This document shows positions 33,774 through 42,796 of a DNA stretch of 64,000 nucleotides, one piece after another. The position numbers and the translations under genes were made by a program. Within the stretch, counting starts at the first letter, position 1. Every line of letters starts with the position of its first letter. The stretch lies in assembly GCA_964615095.1 (NCBI GenBank), contig CAZTPX010000001.1, positions 270,663-334,662 of the forward strand. The letters are read 5' to 3'. This DNA is from JANXQG01 sp964615095. GTDB lineage: Bacteria > Planctomycetota > Planctomycetia > Pirellulales > Thermoguttaceae. The notes below the pieces were generated by a model that was given only the letters and a program-made list of their open reading frames with translations, searched no databases and had not been told where the DNA came from.

Positions 33774-36176
33774 ATGAAAACCAAGTCACGGATGCGTGGG
33801 CGAATGGCTGGCTGGATCGGCCTCGTTGCGCTGTTGTGGTTGACCTCGGGCTGCGGTGATTCGCACGTCAAACAAGATGCCGATCATCAAGCGGCCCAAG
33901 GGAGCGGTGCAGCGCTGCCCGTCAAGCAATCGTCGCCAGAGAAGGCTGAAGCCCGGCCAGCGGAAAAAAGCGTGGCGACAAATCCACCCGACGAGCTTGG
34001 GTTCAAGCATACTTGGAAGCCCCGTTCAACACTGGTGGCCGCGAATTCGACAGCTCCCGTGCATGATTCAGTCTCGGCGCAGACGATTTTGCCGGGCGTA
34101 ATACAGTCGGGCAAGGCTTCGGCCAACGAGCCGGTGGCCGGCACGCATCGAGATCTCGATGGGCGCTATACGGCGTCGGCGCCTGTGCCGGCGGTTGGGA
34201 ACCACGTCGAGATGCCCGCAGCGCCAACCGCGAGCAAGCCGGCTGTCGGGCCAGTAGAGCCGGACAAAACGTTGGCGGCGGCGACCGGTCCCCAGTTCGA
34301 TCCCGATCCGATCAATGCCCCGCCCAAGACTGCTGGTCCCGTCAAGATCGACCCTCTCAAGATCGAACCGGCCAAAGTTGGTCCGGCCACGGTCGAACCG
34401 GTCCGGCCTGACGCGCCGGTAAGCGAAGATCCGCCTGCCGGGAACCCGCTTCGCGATCCGGCCACGGCCCCTCTGTCCGGGCGACCAGAAGCCCCGCCGC
34501 AACCCGATACACCGTCGGAGCCTGTGATTCAGACGCCTGTGAAGCCTACGCCGGCCATCCTTCCGCAGCAGCCCGCGCAGAAGTCGGAACTGGCCATCAA
34601 AATCAAGCCCGACGACGCTGCTACACCGAAGACTCCCGTCTCGCCGGCGCCTGTCGTGCCCGTGCCCGTGACGCCGCCTGCCGAAACAAAACCGCAGCCC
34701 AAGGAGCATAGTGCGGAACCGGCTGCGACCGGTCCTCGGACCGCCAAGAACAGCGGCGTACCGTTCGATCCGATCGCGGTGAACGGAAAGATCTTCGAGA
34801 ACTGGCCCAAGCCTAAGCTGGCGCTGGTGATCACGGGCAATCAAGAGGGTTATTTGGAGCCGTGCGGCTGTGCAGGTCTGGAACGCATGAAGGGCGGGAT
34901 GAGCCGTCGCTTTTCGCTTTTTGCCCAACTAGCCAAGGACGGCTGGCCGGTTGTGGCCATCGACGTCGGCAACATCGCCAAGGGCTTTGGCAAACAGGCC
35001 GAACTGAAGTTCCAGATCGCCATCAACGCCATGAGCGCGATGCACTACAACGCCGCTACTCTGGGAGCAACCGACCTGCACCTGCCTACCGACGAGGTCA
35101 TGGCCCTGGTCATGCCGGCCAACGACAAGGAGAAGACGATGTTCGTCTCCGGCAACGTCGGCCTGTTCAAATTCAATGAATCGCTGCTGCCGCGGACACA
35201 ATTGATCCATGCCGGTTTCAAGACGATCGGCCTGACCGCCGTGCTGGGAAAGACGGAAATGGCGAAACTGGCCGGAAACAATAATCTGGTGATGATCGAT
35301 CCCGAGAAGCTGCTCGACGAGGCGCTGCCGCTCTTGAAGAAGGCGAAGGCCAACTACCTGATCCTGCTGGCCCAGACGACCCGCGCGGAGGCGAAAGCCC
35401 TGGCCAAGAAATATCCGGACTTCGATCTGGTGGTCTGCGCCGATGGCAATGCCGAGCCACCCAACAAGGCCGAGGAGGTCGTCAAGAACGGCACGAAACT
35501 GATCGAGGTGGGCGAAAAAGGCATGTACGCCGTAGTGCTGGGCCTGTACGACAATCCCCAGCGGCCGTTCATCTACCAGCGGGTGACGCTTGACTCGCGT
35601 TTCCCGCCCTCGCAGGAAATGAGCGCTCTGATGTCTGCCTACCAGGACCAACTCAAAGATCTGGGCCTCAAGGGGCTGGGTATTCGTCCGCTGGATCACC
35701 CGCTCAAGAAGTTTAACGGCGACTTTACCGGCACCGATTCCTGCACGAAGTGCCACGAAGAATCGTACAAGGTCTGGAAGAAGTCTGCCCACTCCCACGC
35801 CTTTGCCACGTTGCAAAAAGCCAAGCCGCCGCGGGACTTCGATCCAGAATGCATCAGTTGCCATGTAGTGGGTTGGAATCCCACGAAGTTCTTCCCCTAC
35901 AAGAGCGGGTATCTCAGTGAGGAGGAGACGCCCAAACTGACCAACGTCGGCTGCGAAGACTGCCACGGCCCCGGGCAGATGCACGTCTGGGCCGAGAACC
36001 ACGGCACCAAGGCCCAACAACTTGCCGCCCGCAAGACGGTCGTGATCACCAAGGAGGAAGCGGCCAACCCCCGTTCGCCCAAGCAAAACTGCTGGTCGTG
36101 CCACGATCTGGACAACAGTCCGGAATTCAACTTCCAGCTTTACTGGCCCTTTGTGAAACACTCCGAGCACGAGTAG
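33774..36176 (+). CDS. Lipoprotein fusing a phosphatase-like domain to a tetraheme cytochrome c
   Basis: Start ATG 33774, 800 residues. The signal ends in a lipobox LLWLTSGC (Cys 27). A ~250-residue Pro/Ala-rich linker follows, built from loose PVKI/EPAKV/TPVSPAP repeats. Residues ~345-630 resemble a 5'-nucleotidase/metallophosphoesterase-like domain (ALVITGNQEGYLEPCGCAGL, VVAIDVGNIAKGF). The C-terminus has four CxxCH heme motifs: CTKCH (~656), CISCH (~693), CEDCH (~727), CWSCH (~773), in a cytochrome c554-like pattern. It is probably an outer-surface or periplasmic redox protein; electron partners are unknown. Confidence 0.85.
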   Translation: MKTKSRMRGRMAGWIGLVALLWLTSGCGDSHVKQDADHQAAQGSGAALPVKQSSPEKAEARPAEKSVATNPPDELGFKHTWKPRSTLVAANSTAPVHDSVSAQTILPGVIQSGKASANEPVAGTHRDLDGRYTASAPVPAVGNHVEMPAAPTASKPAVGPVEPDKTLAAATGPQFDPDPINAPPKTAGPVKIDPLKIEPAKVGPATVEPVRPDAPVSEDPPAGNPLRDPATAPLSGRPEAPPQPDTPSEPVIQTPVKPTPAILPQQPAQKSELAIKIKPDDAATPKTPVSPAPVVPVPVTPPAETKPQPKEHSAEPAATGPRTAKNSGVPFDPIAVNGKIFENWPKPKLALVITGNQEGYLEPCGCAGLERMKGGMSRRFSLFAQLAKDGWPVVAIDVGNIAKGFGKQAELKFQIAINAMSAMHYNAATLGATDLHLPTDEVMALVMPANDKEKTMFVSGNVGLFKFNESLLPRTQLIHAGFKTIGLTAVLGKTEMAKLAGNNNLVMIDPEKLLDEALPLLKKAKANYLILLAQTTRAEAKALAKKYPDFDLVVCADGNAEPPNKAEEVVKNGTKLIEVGEKGMYAVVLGLYDNPQRPFIYQRVTLDSRFPPSQEMSALMSAYQDQLKDLGLKGLGIRPLDHPLKKFNGDFTGTDSCTKCHEESYKVWKKSAHSHAFATLQKAKPPRDFDPECISCHVVGWNPTKFFPYKSGYLSEEETPKLTNVGCEDCHGPGQMHVWAENHGTKAQQLAARKTVVITKEEAANPRSPKQNCWSCHDLDNSPEFNFQLYWPFVKHSEHE

Positions 36177-36214
36177 CCCAGATTATTCCTGCCGGGTGAC
36201 CTTAGAGGTTTTCC

Positions 36215-37243
36215 GTGTCCCACCCGCCTCCAACTCACGTTGCGCCCGCTCAACAGCCGGCCAGCGTTGCCGAAATTGCGGAAATCCTCTTTCCTGCATA
36301 CACGGTCAGTGAGGGCCGAGTCAGCTTGGCGGGCTGTGCCCTGGAGGACCGGCTGGTCTTGCAGCTGGTCTATGAAGCCGGTGGTCAGCAAATCGACGTC
36401 TTTCTGAACTCCGAAGGCAAGGAGATCGACGGCCAGCCTTTCGCCCAGGATCGGGCCATGAAACTAGTTCCCCGGGCCAATCCGCCTGACTGGCTGGAGG
36501 CGGATCTGGAGCGATTGTTGGCCGCTGGCTGCCGCTTTGCGGGCGATCGCTTGCCCCCCGGCGTCAGTATCGAGTTGGCTTGTTGCCGGGCAATCTGGTG
36601 CAAGTATGTCGATGGCAAGCTGCGGTTCACGATCGGCAGCGTCTCGCTCGATTTAGCCTTTTCCGGCTGGACGCGGACGCTCTCGCCGCCGCCGTTTGTC
36701 TGCCCTTACACCGGCGCGGCGACCTTCCGCCTGGCCGCCACCGACGACGGGCGGATCGCAGCCGCCGAGCGCATCGAGGTCTGCGCCGCGACGGGCCGCC
36801 GCCTGCTGAGCACAGAGTTGGTCCGCTGCGCGGCCACGGGTCGCCGCGTAAGTCCGGAACTAGTCGAGATTTGCCCGGTTAGCAACCGGCGTTTGCTGCG
36901 GACCGAGATGGTCCAGTGCGCTGCCTGCCGTCAGCAAGTCAGCCCTCAAGTCGTGGAACGGAACTTGTGCCAGGCATGCCGGCGATTGAAATCGGTCAAG
37001 AAGGCCGATCCGCGCATGGCCCGACTGCTCCATGAGCACCCCACATTGGACCGTTGGCGACGATGGCGGATGGGCGAGACTTCACGGGTCTACGTGCTGG
37101 TTGCCAAAGGCTGGCTAAAGCGGTTGCTGGTGGTCGTGGACAAGGAGACGCTCGAACTTCGCCACATGGCCACGGGCGGCCGGTTCTCGCATCGCTGGGC
37201 GGCAGTCGAGCCGGCACAATTTGCCTACGTGCTGCGGGAATAA
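36215..37243 (+). CDS. Unknown protein with four 15-residue Cys repeats
   Basis: 342 residues from GTG 36215, 38 nt after the cytochrome gene. Cys residues at 190, 205, 220 and 235 are exactly 15 apart within units of the pattern (V/E)(R/I)CAATGRR(L/V)(L/S)xxEL. The run closes with CAAC (235-238) and CQAC (252-255), suggesting a zinc-ribbon stack. The N-terminal ~160 residues are a globular, mostly beta region with no recognised domain; the C-terminal ~70 residues are basic. No signal peptide is seen. Not recognised; planctomycete-type by style. Confidence 0.7.
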   Translation: MSHPPPTHVAPAQQPASVAEIAEILFPAYTVSEGRVSLAGCALEDRLVLQLVYEAGGQQIDVFLNSEGKEIDGQPFAQDRAMKLVPRANPPDWLEADLERLLAAGCRFAGDRLPPGVSIELACCRAIWCKYVDGKLRFTIGSVSLDLAFSGWTRTLSPPPFVCPYTGAATFRLAATDDGRIAAAERIEVCAATGRRLLSTELVRCAATGRRVSPELVEICPVSNRRLLRTEMVQCAACRQQVSPQVVERNLCQACRRLKSVKKADPRMARLLHEHPTLDRWRRWRMGETSRVYVLVAKGWLKRLLVVVDKETLELRHMATGGRFSHRWAAVEPAQFAYVLRE

Positions 37244-37251
37244 TTTGTGGT

Positions 37252-37320
37252 GTGGACTTTAGTCCACATGGATGATTCGTAGCGCGGACTTCAGCCCGCA
37301 TGGGTGGACTAAAGTCCACC
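37252..37320. repeat. Inverted GTGGACTTTAGTCCAC / GGTGGACTAAAGTCCACC elements
   Basis: The palindromes at 37252-37267 and 37303-37320 flank a third hairpin (GCGGACTTCAGCCCGC). The GGACTAAAGTCC core recurs at the end of the nested element near 16748. Confidence 0.8.
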
Positions 37321-37857
37321 CTACGGCGCGCGAGTCCGTCGCCGGGCAATTCCCGCAATCCCGATTCCTACCAGGATCAATCCGATGGCCCCCACGCCCG
37401 CCAGGATACCCATGCCGATATAAACCTCGCTGCGTTTCCCCTGCACCTCCGACTGCTCGTAGACGTCGATACCGGGCAGAATCCAGCGGTGAAAGTACTC
37501 TTTCGTTTGCCGAGTCGACAAGCGCTTGACGAACTGCCGCTCGGCCTCCGGAGATCGCATGCCGGCAAAATGCGTGGGAAACTGGTTGTAAAGAATGGCT
37601 GCCGCAATCGCAGCGAGCAGGACGACGACCAGACCTGTTGCAATAAATCTCTGCGGCTTCCCCCAGGCCCCTTCCCTCGCCGCAGGCATGGCGTCAGCGA
37701 TTGGGCCAGGGCGAAGGTTCTGAACCTCGCGCATCGTAGGCACCGTCAAAGCCTGCCCGCACTCGCAACGCACAGTTTCGCCAGCCTGCCGTGGTTCGAC
37801 GGCAATGCCTCGACCACAAGAACAGGGGAGCAGATAAGTCACTTTTCGATCAGTCAC
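37321..37857 (-). CDS. Zinc-ribbon membrane protein, unknown function
   Basis: The start was set at GTG 37857, where the product opens MTDRKVTYLLPCSCGRGIAV. The frame remains open to 38226 but there runs through a hairpin repeat. An N-terminal zinc ribbon (CSCG...CECG, residues ~12-33) ends in the typical ALTVPTMREVQNL. Two membrane helices (FIATGLVVVLLAAIAAAILY and MGILAGVGAIGLILVGIGIA) follow; 178 residues. This architecture recurs in planctomycetes; role unknown. Confidence 0.7.
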   Translation of the reverse strand: MTDRKVTYLLPCSCGRGIAVEPRQAGETVRCECGQALTVPTMREVQNLRPGPIADAMPAAREGAWGKPQRFIATGLVVVLLAAIAAAILYNQFPTHFAGMRSPEAERQFVKRLSTRQTKEYFHRWILPGIDVYEQSEVQGKRSEVYIGMGILAGVGAIGLILVGIGIAGIARRRTRAP

Positions 37858-37935
37858 GGCGGTTACTATCGCTTCGCGTAGAGACCTTTTTTTGCGGCAT
37901 GGTTCAATTCCAATTTCGCCGGCCGGAATTCTGTA

Positions 37936-37979
37936 GGGAACGCCGGGGCACTCGCGCAGCGGGTGCCCCGGCGTTCCCT
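37936..37979. repeat. Perfect 17-bp-arm hairpin
   Basis: The arm AGGGAACGCCGGGGCAC (37936-37952) has an exact complement at 37963-37979 around a 10-nt loop. It lies just upstream of the zinc-ribbon gene and is not followed by a T run, so it is a repeat rather than a terminator. Confidence 0.8.
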
Positions 37980-38579
37980 GCATTGCTACGCATACGGCTT
38001 GCAAATTGAACCATGCCGACGTTTCAGCGTTCATTGTACTGGCTCGCTTGGTTTCTGGCGAGTTAGACACTTGTGCAAACGTGACAAACCGTTTCAAGAT
38101 AGGCAAACTCTCCCCTTCCGTAGCGGGACAGGAGCGAATGTAAAGACACAAAAAACATTTGAATTGGCAATGATTTGTCGCATGTTTTTCGATGTTTTCC
38201 CCCGCAGATTTCCGAGAATCCGGCAATTAAACGGAACAAACACTGGACTAACGGACGCGGGCAATTAGAATAAATCACCCTGGCATGATTGGGATGCTTG
38301 ACAAGGGAGCGATAAGGCTGTCTATGCTCCGAGCGAATCAACGAAGTCGACTCGGTTCTCAGCAGGGTCTCTCCACCGTGCCGGTTGGAGAATTTCGGCA
38401 CCCTTGGAAAACTTTTCTGGCACACCTATTTTCTTCGTAAATGGAATCCCTTGCCAAATATCCTGATGAGCAAACATCAGGAAAAAACAGTGGTAGAATT
38501 TCGTGGCTTTTGGCCCCGACATGTGGCATAATGTTACTTTGGGGGAGAGCTTGGTCCTGGACCGTTTGATGGAGGAGAA
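37980..38579. other. Long intergenic region upstream of the sigma factor gene
   Basis: About 600 nt, clearly more AT-rich than its surroundings. A possible promoter TTGACA (38298-38303), a 17-nt spacer and TCTATG faces the sigma gene; its -10 is poor. A small hairpin CCTGATG-AGCAAA-CATCAGG lies near 38461. I see no gene. Confidence 0.5.
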
Positions 38580-40166
38580 TTGCAATTGTACGATGCATTG
38601 CTAGACGACCTGGATGACGACGCGACCTCGCGCTCGGATGAAGTGATCGACGATTTGGCCGATGACGCTGTTGCCGGGTTCGAAGACGTGGACGACGACC
38701 TGATGCGGGACGTTCCCGACCTCGTGGCCGAGTTGGACGAACTCGATCTGGACGTCAACGTCGATGGCCTGTTGGAAGGCGTGGACGAGGATGAAACCTG
38801 GTCCGACGACCCGGTGCGCATGTATCTGACGCAGATGGGAGAGATTCCCCTGCTCAGCCGGCGAGAAGAGGTGGCCCTGGCACGGCAGATCGAAGAGAGC
38901 CGCGCCAGGTTCCGCCGCCACGTGCTTTCCTGCGACTATGTCATGCAGTTGGCCGTCAAGGTCTTGCGGCGGGTCCACGAAGGGGAGCTGCCTTTTGATC
39001 GGACGGTCCAGGTCTCGGTGACCGACCAACTGGAGAAGAACCAGATTCTGGGCCGTTTGCCCTCGAATCTTCGCACCTTGGAAACGCTTTTGAAGCGCAA
39101 CCAGCACGACTACAACCTGGCCACCAGCCGCTCGCGGGCGCCGGCCCAGCGCCGCGCCGCGTGGCGTCGGCTCGGCCGTCGTCGCCGCCGAGCGGTCCGC
39201 CTGATCGAGGAACTCGGCTTGCGGACGCAGCGGATCGAGCCGATGATCAAGACATTGGAGGAGTTCAGCCGGCGGGTGGACGAACTCAAGGCCCGCATTG
39301 ACGACCATCGCAAGAACAAGGGCCGCCCGCAGCAACGCGAGCCGTGGCTGGCCGAATTCCGCAATATTCTCCGCGGCACTCAGGAATCGCCCACCAGCCT
39401 GCGAAATCGGGTCCGCTTCCTCCGCGACGTCTACCACCGCTACCAGGTGGCCAAGCGAGGGCTTTCCGAAGGAAACCTGCGATTGGTCGTGTCGATCGCC
39501 AAGAAGTACCGCAATCGCGGCCTGAGCTTCCTCGACCTCATCCAGGAAGGCAACGCCGGCCTCATGCGGGCCGTCGATAAGTTCGAGTATCGCCGCGGCT
39601 TCAAGTTCTGCACCTACGCCACGTGGTGGATCCGCCAAGCGATCACCCGGGCGGTGGCGGACCAGAGCCGTACCATCCGCATTCCGGTCCACATGGTGGA
39701 AACGATGTCGAAGGTGCGGAGCGTCTCGCGCAAGTTGCAACAGACGGGCGGCCGCGAGCCGACGATCGAGGAAATCGCCAACGCCTCGGAAACGTGTGTC
39801 GACGAAGCCCGCCGCGTACTGGCCATGAGCCGCTATCCGATCAGTCTCGACCGTCCGGTAGGCAATAGCGAAGACAGCCATTTCGGCGATCTGCTGCCCG
39901 ATTCGACTACCAAGAATCCGGCCATCGGGGCCACGCAGGGCATGCTGCGGAACCGTATCAACAAGGTCCTCAAGACGCTCAGCTACCGCGAACGCGAGAT
40001 CATCAAGCTGCGTTACGGCCTCGGGGATGGCTACAGCTACACCCTGGAAGAAGTAGGGCATATCTTCAAAGTCACCCGCGAACGCATTCGCCAAATCGAG
40101 GCCAAGGCCGTCCGCAAGCTGCAGCAACCCTGCCGCAGCCAGGAACTGGTCGGGTTCTTGGATTAA
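38580..40166 (+). CDS. rpoD: Primary-type (RpoD/SigA-like) RNA polymerase sigma factor
   Basis: 528 residues from TTG 38580; a second TTG at 38586 is better spaced (9 nt) from the GGAGGA ribosome site. An acidic N-terminus precedes region 1.2 (DDPVRMYLTQMGEIPLLSRR). After ~180 basic residues come region 2 (SFLDLIQEGNAGLMRAVDKF, GFKFCTYATWWIRQAITRAV), region 3 (IPVHMVETMSKVRSVSRKLQ) and region 4 (LSYREREIIKLRYGLGDGYS, VTRERIRQIEAKAVRKLQQP). It recognises -35/-10 promoters such as those at 10070 and 22670. Group 1 versus group 2 is not settled by sequence alone. Confidence 0.9.
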   Translation: MQLYDALLDDLDDDATSRSDEVIDDLADDAVAGFEDVDDDLMRDVPDLVAELDELDLDVNVDGLLEGVDEDETWSDDPVRMYLTQMGEIPLLSRREEVALARQIEESRARFRRHVLSCDYVMQLAVKVLRRVHEGELPFDRTVQVSVTDQLEKNQILGRLPSNLRTLETLLKRNQHDYNLATSRSRAPAQRRAAWRRLGRRRRRAVRLIEELGLRTQRIEPMIKTLEEFSRRVDELKARIDDHRKNKGRPQQREPWLAEFRNILRGTQESPTSLRNRVRFLRDVYHRYQVAKRGLSEGNLRLVVSIAKKYRNRGLSFLDLIQEGNAGLMRAVDKFEYRRGFKFCTYATWWIRQAITRAVADQSRTIRIPVHMVETMSKVRSVSRKLQQTGGREPTIEEIANASETCVDEARRVLAMSRYPISLDRPVGNSEDSHFGDLLPDSTTKNPAIGATQGMLRNRINKVLKTLSYREREIIKLRYGLGDGYSYTLEEVGHIFKVTRERIRQIEAKAVRKLQQPCRSQELVGFLD

Positions 40167-40195
40167 TTGGGTAAGTTGCGAGAATTAATTTTCAG

Positions 40196-40226
40196 CCGCT
40201 TGCGGTAAAGCCGCAAGCGGTTTTTT
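40196..40226 (+). terminator. Rho-independent terminator of the sigma factor gene
   Basis: A perfect 10-bp stem CCGCTTGCGG / CCGCAAGCGG around TAAAG is followed directly by TTTTTTA. It lies 30 nt after the stop codon. Confidence 0.95.
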
Positions 40227-40267
40227 ATTGGCACCGGCACCGCACGTACTGCTTTATTAAGTTCGTC

Positions 40268-40296
40268 TTCGGTCAATCGCTGCCTTCGCGTATACT
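40268..40296 (+). promoter_or_regulatory. Possible promoter for folC-hemX-hemA
   Basis: TTCGGT (40268-40273), a 17-nt spacer and TATACT (40291-40296). The -10 is good and the -35 weak. It lies about 100 nt before folC and after the terminator. Confidence 0.5.
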
Positions 40297-40395
40297 AGAC
40301 GAAACTGCCGTATTCGCCCAGCCCACGGAACTTGCCGAGGATTGTGGTCACAAGCGATGACGGCACAGTCCCCTATACCACGTTAGACGTGTTCG

Positions 40396-41862
40396 ATGTT
40401 TTCCCAAACCGTTGACACAACCTTATCCATCCGACGAGCCGATGCGCTCCAGTTCCTTCTCGGCAGGGAGAACTACGAGCGCTGGCAGAAGATGCCCTAT
40501 GACCCCGCTCGCATGGGAATCGAGCGGATGCGGCAACTCTTGGAGGCGATCGGTTCGCCACAAGAGAATCTGCCGATCGTCCATGTTGCCGGAACGAAAG
40601 GCAAGGGCTCGACTGCGGCGATGATTGCTGCCGCGTTGTCCGCAGCCGGCTACCGGACGGGCCTGTTCACGTCGCCACACCTGGAGCGGATCGAACAGCG
40701 TATTGCTATCGACGGCCAACCCTGTACGGCCGAAGAATTTACGGCCTTGCTCGAACTGCTCCGACCCGCCGTCGATACTCTCGACCGCCGTGCGGCCGAG
40801 GGACGATCGGGACCCACCTTCTTTGAAATCGTGACGGCCATGGCCTTCTTGCACTTTTCGCGAAAGAAAGTGCAAGTGGCCGTGTTGGAAGTTGGCCTGG
40901 GCGGCAGGCTGGACGCCACCAATGTCTGCCAACCGACGGTCTCGGTCATCACCAGCATCAGTTTCGACCATACGCAGCAACTGGGAAACACCCTGGCGGC
41001 TATCGCAGGGGAAAAGGCCGGGATCATCAAGCCGGGCGTGCCGGTCGTCAGCGGTGTCGTTCAGGTGGAAGCCCGCAACGTGATCCGACAGGCTTGTCAA
41101 AAAACCGGCTCGCGCCTGATCGAACGGGAAACGGATTTCAACTTCGACTACCACGCACCGCGACATCTGGAACGGGAGGCCGCCTGCGGACAGGTTATCT
41201 TTCGCCGTACCGCATCGTCCACGGCTGCGATTCCCGGCAGTCCGCCGCAAGATCATGCCCTGCTGCCGGAGTGTTTCGACCTCAGCCTGCCCGGTCGGCA
41301 CCAGGCAGCTAACGCAGCTACGGTGCTGGCCACGCTCGATTTCTTGCGATCCTTGGGCTGGAACATCCCCCTAGCGGCCACGCAGCGGGCCTTGGCCGGC
41401 CTCTCCTGGCCGGCCCGGGTACAGGTCCTTTCGCGGCGGCCAGTGGTCGTGCTCGACTCTGCCCACAACGTGGCCTCGATGCAGGCCCTGGTCGAGACTT
41501 TGGGGGAGAGCTTTGCCGTGGCCCGGCGATTCCTGATTTTCGCCACCAGCCGCGATAAGGATGTTCGCGGCATGTTACAATGCTTACTGAGTTATTTTGA
41601 TGAGGTGTATTTTACGTGCTATCGGGAGAATTCCCGTGCGATTCCGCCGGAGGAATTGCAGCATGCCGCCGAAGAATTGGCGGGCCGGCGGCGGATGGCC
41701 TTTGCCGAGCCTGCCGAGGCCTGGAAAGCCGCCCGGCAGTCGGTCACGGTCAACGACCTCGTATGCATCACGGGGTCGTTTTTCCTGGCCGCTGAACTGG
41801 GGCCGGTCGTACAAGACGAAATGGCAAAGTCCGATATTTCAAATCTGAAATCTGAAATCTGA
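40396..41862 (+). CDS. folC: Folylpolyglutamate synthase / dihydrofolate synthase
   Basis: Mur-ligase-fold ATPase adding glutamate to folates. 488 residues: N-terminal ENYERWQKMPYDPARMGIER, P-loop VHVAGTKGKGSTAAMIAAAL, FTSPHLERIEQRIAIDG, the metal/ATP segment EVGLGGRLDATNVCQPTVSV, the SFDHTQQLGNTLAAIAGEKA loop and the C-terminal VVLDSAHNVASMQAL. Start ATG 40396. The last codons and the stop (TGA 41860-41862) are formed by an AAATCTG heptamer array, so the native C-terminus may have been replaced. An operon with the next two genes is likely. Confidence 0.93.
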   Translation: MFSQTVDTTLSIRRADALQFLLGRENYERWQKMPYDPARMGIERMRQLLEAIGSPQENLPIVHVAGTKGKGSTAAMIAAALSAAGYRTGLFTSPHLERIEQRIAIDGQPCTAEEFTALLELLRPAVDTLDRRAAEGRSGPTFFEIVTAMAFLHFSRKKVQVAVLEVGLGGRLDATNVCQPTVSVITSISFDHTQQLGNTLAAIAGEKAGIIKPGVPVVSGVVQVEARNVIRQACQKTGSRLIERETDFNFDYHAPRHLEREAACGQVIFRRTASSTAAIPGSPPQDHALLPECFDLSLPGRHQAANAATVLATLDFLRSLGWNIPLAATQRALAGLSWPARVQVLSRRPVVVLDSAHNVASMQALVETLGESFAVARRFLIFATSRDKDVRGMLQCLLSYFDEVYFTCYRENSRAIPPEELQHAAEELAGRRRMAFAEPAEAWKAARQSVTVNDLVCITGSFFLAAELGPVVQDEMAKSDISNLKSEI

Positions 41863-41868
41863 AATCCG
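41841..41868. repeat. Heptamer array (AAATCTG)n spanning the folC stop
   Basis: AAATCTG three times then AAATCCG. It supplies the folC stop codon and ends at the spacer before ATG 41870. Confidence 0.9.
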
Positions 41869-41869
41869 C

Positions 41870-42796
41870 ATGTTTTCTCACGTTCAAATCTTCTGTTTCC
41901 TGGCTTCGTACACGGTTGCCTTGGCGTTGGAAGGATCGCGACTGTGGTTCCGCAGCGGGCTGCGCGGCGTGGTCATGTTGGGGTTTGTGGTCGCCGGTTG
42001 GATTGCCCATACGGCCTTCCTGTTCTATTCGGCCATGAACGCGGTGCAGGCGGCCCAAGCGCCGCTGTCGAGCAATCGCGATTGGTTGTTGTTGGCGGCC
42101 TGGGTCATGGTGATGATCTACTTTTACCTGGCCTGCTACCATCCGGCCACGCATTTCGGCATCTTTCTCCTGCCGCTGGTGTTGGGCCTGATTGTTGCAG
42201 CGCGATTCGCCGATCCCACCCCCCGTGAGCCGGCTTTCAGGATCTGGGTCGTGATTCACGCGACTTCCATCCTCTTGGCCACAGTAACGGTGCTCATCGG
42301 CTTTGCGGCGGGGCTGATGTACCTGGAACAGGCCAACCGCCTGAAGCGCAAGCGGCAGCCTTTTCTGAAACTTCGGCTCCCCAGCCTCGAATGGCTGCAA
42401 ATGGCCAATAGCCGGACCATGCTGGCATCGATGCTGCTTGTGGGGGTTGCCGTGGTCTCGGGCATCGTGTTGAGCCTGCTGAAGAAAAGCGCCGGTGTTA
42501 TCTGGAAAGACCCGGTCGTTTGGGTCACGCTGGCGATGTTCGGCTGGCTTCTCTTGCACGTCGTCATCGGCACGCTCTACCGGCCCCTCCGCCAAGGACG
42601 CAAGGTGGCCTATTTGACGATGGTCAGTTTCGTTTTTCTGCTGATCGCGCTAGCGGGACTGTTCGTGACCACGAAACACGGCGACGCAGCACAGGGCAGC
42701 GCGGCTTTGAAGGACGACAGATTTCAAAGCTCGGATTTCAAATCTGAGATTTCAGGTCTTGCGGACCCGCTCGCTGGGTCGGGAGGTCCGGCATGA
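41870..42796 (+). CDS. CcsA/HemX-like cytochrome c assembly membrane protein
   Basis: 308 residues with about eight membrane helices, of the cytochrome c assembly (CcsA/HemX) type: FLASYTVALALEGSRLWFRS, WIAHTAFLFYSAMNAVQAAQ, HATSILLATVTVLIGFAAGL, GLMYLEQANRLKRKRQPF. The tryptophan-rich WWD motif of heme-handling CcsA is not seen, which favours HemX. It starts 7 nt after folC and overlaps hemA by 4 nt (ATGA), matching the known hemX-hemA linkage. The last ~25 residues are encoded by a repeat (ATTTCAAA..GAGATTTC, 42719-42752) and look non-native. Confidence 0.85.
   Translation: MFSHVQIFCFLASYTVALALEGSRLWFRSGLRGVVMLGFVVAGWIAHTAFLFYSAMNAVQAAQAPLSSNRDWLLLAAWVMVMIYFYLACYHPATHFGIFLLPLVLGLIVAARFADPTPREPAFRIWVVIHATSILLATVTVLIGFAAGLMYLEQANRLKRKRQPFLKLRLPSLEWLQMANSRTMLASMLLVGVAVVSGIVLSLLKKSAGVIWKDPVVWVTLAMFGWLLLHVVIGTLYRPLRQGRKVAYLTMVSFVFLLIALAGLFVTTKHGDAAQGSAALKDDRFQSSDFKSEISGLADPLAGSGGPA

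Noticed and set aside
37936..37979. Rho-independent terminator
   Set aside because: Perfect stem but no adjacent T run in either direction; treated as a repeat hairpin.
38298..38326. Confident promoter for the sigma factor gene
   Set aside because: The TTGACA is perfect but the -10 (TCTATG) is poor and lies ~250 nt from the start codon; kept only as a note.
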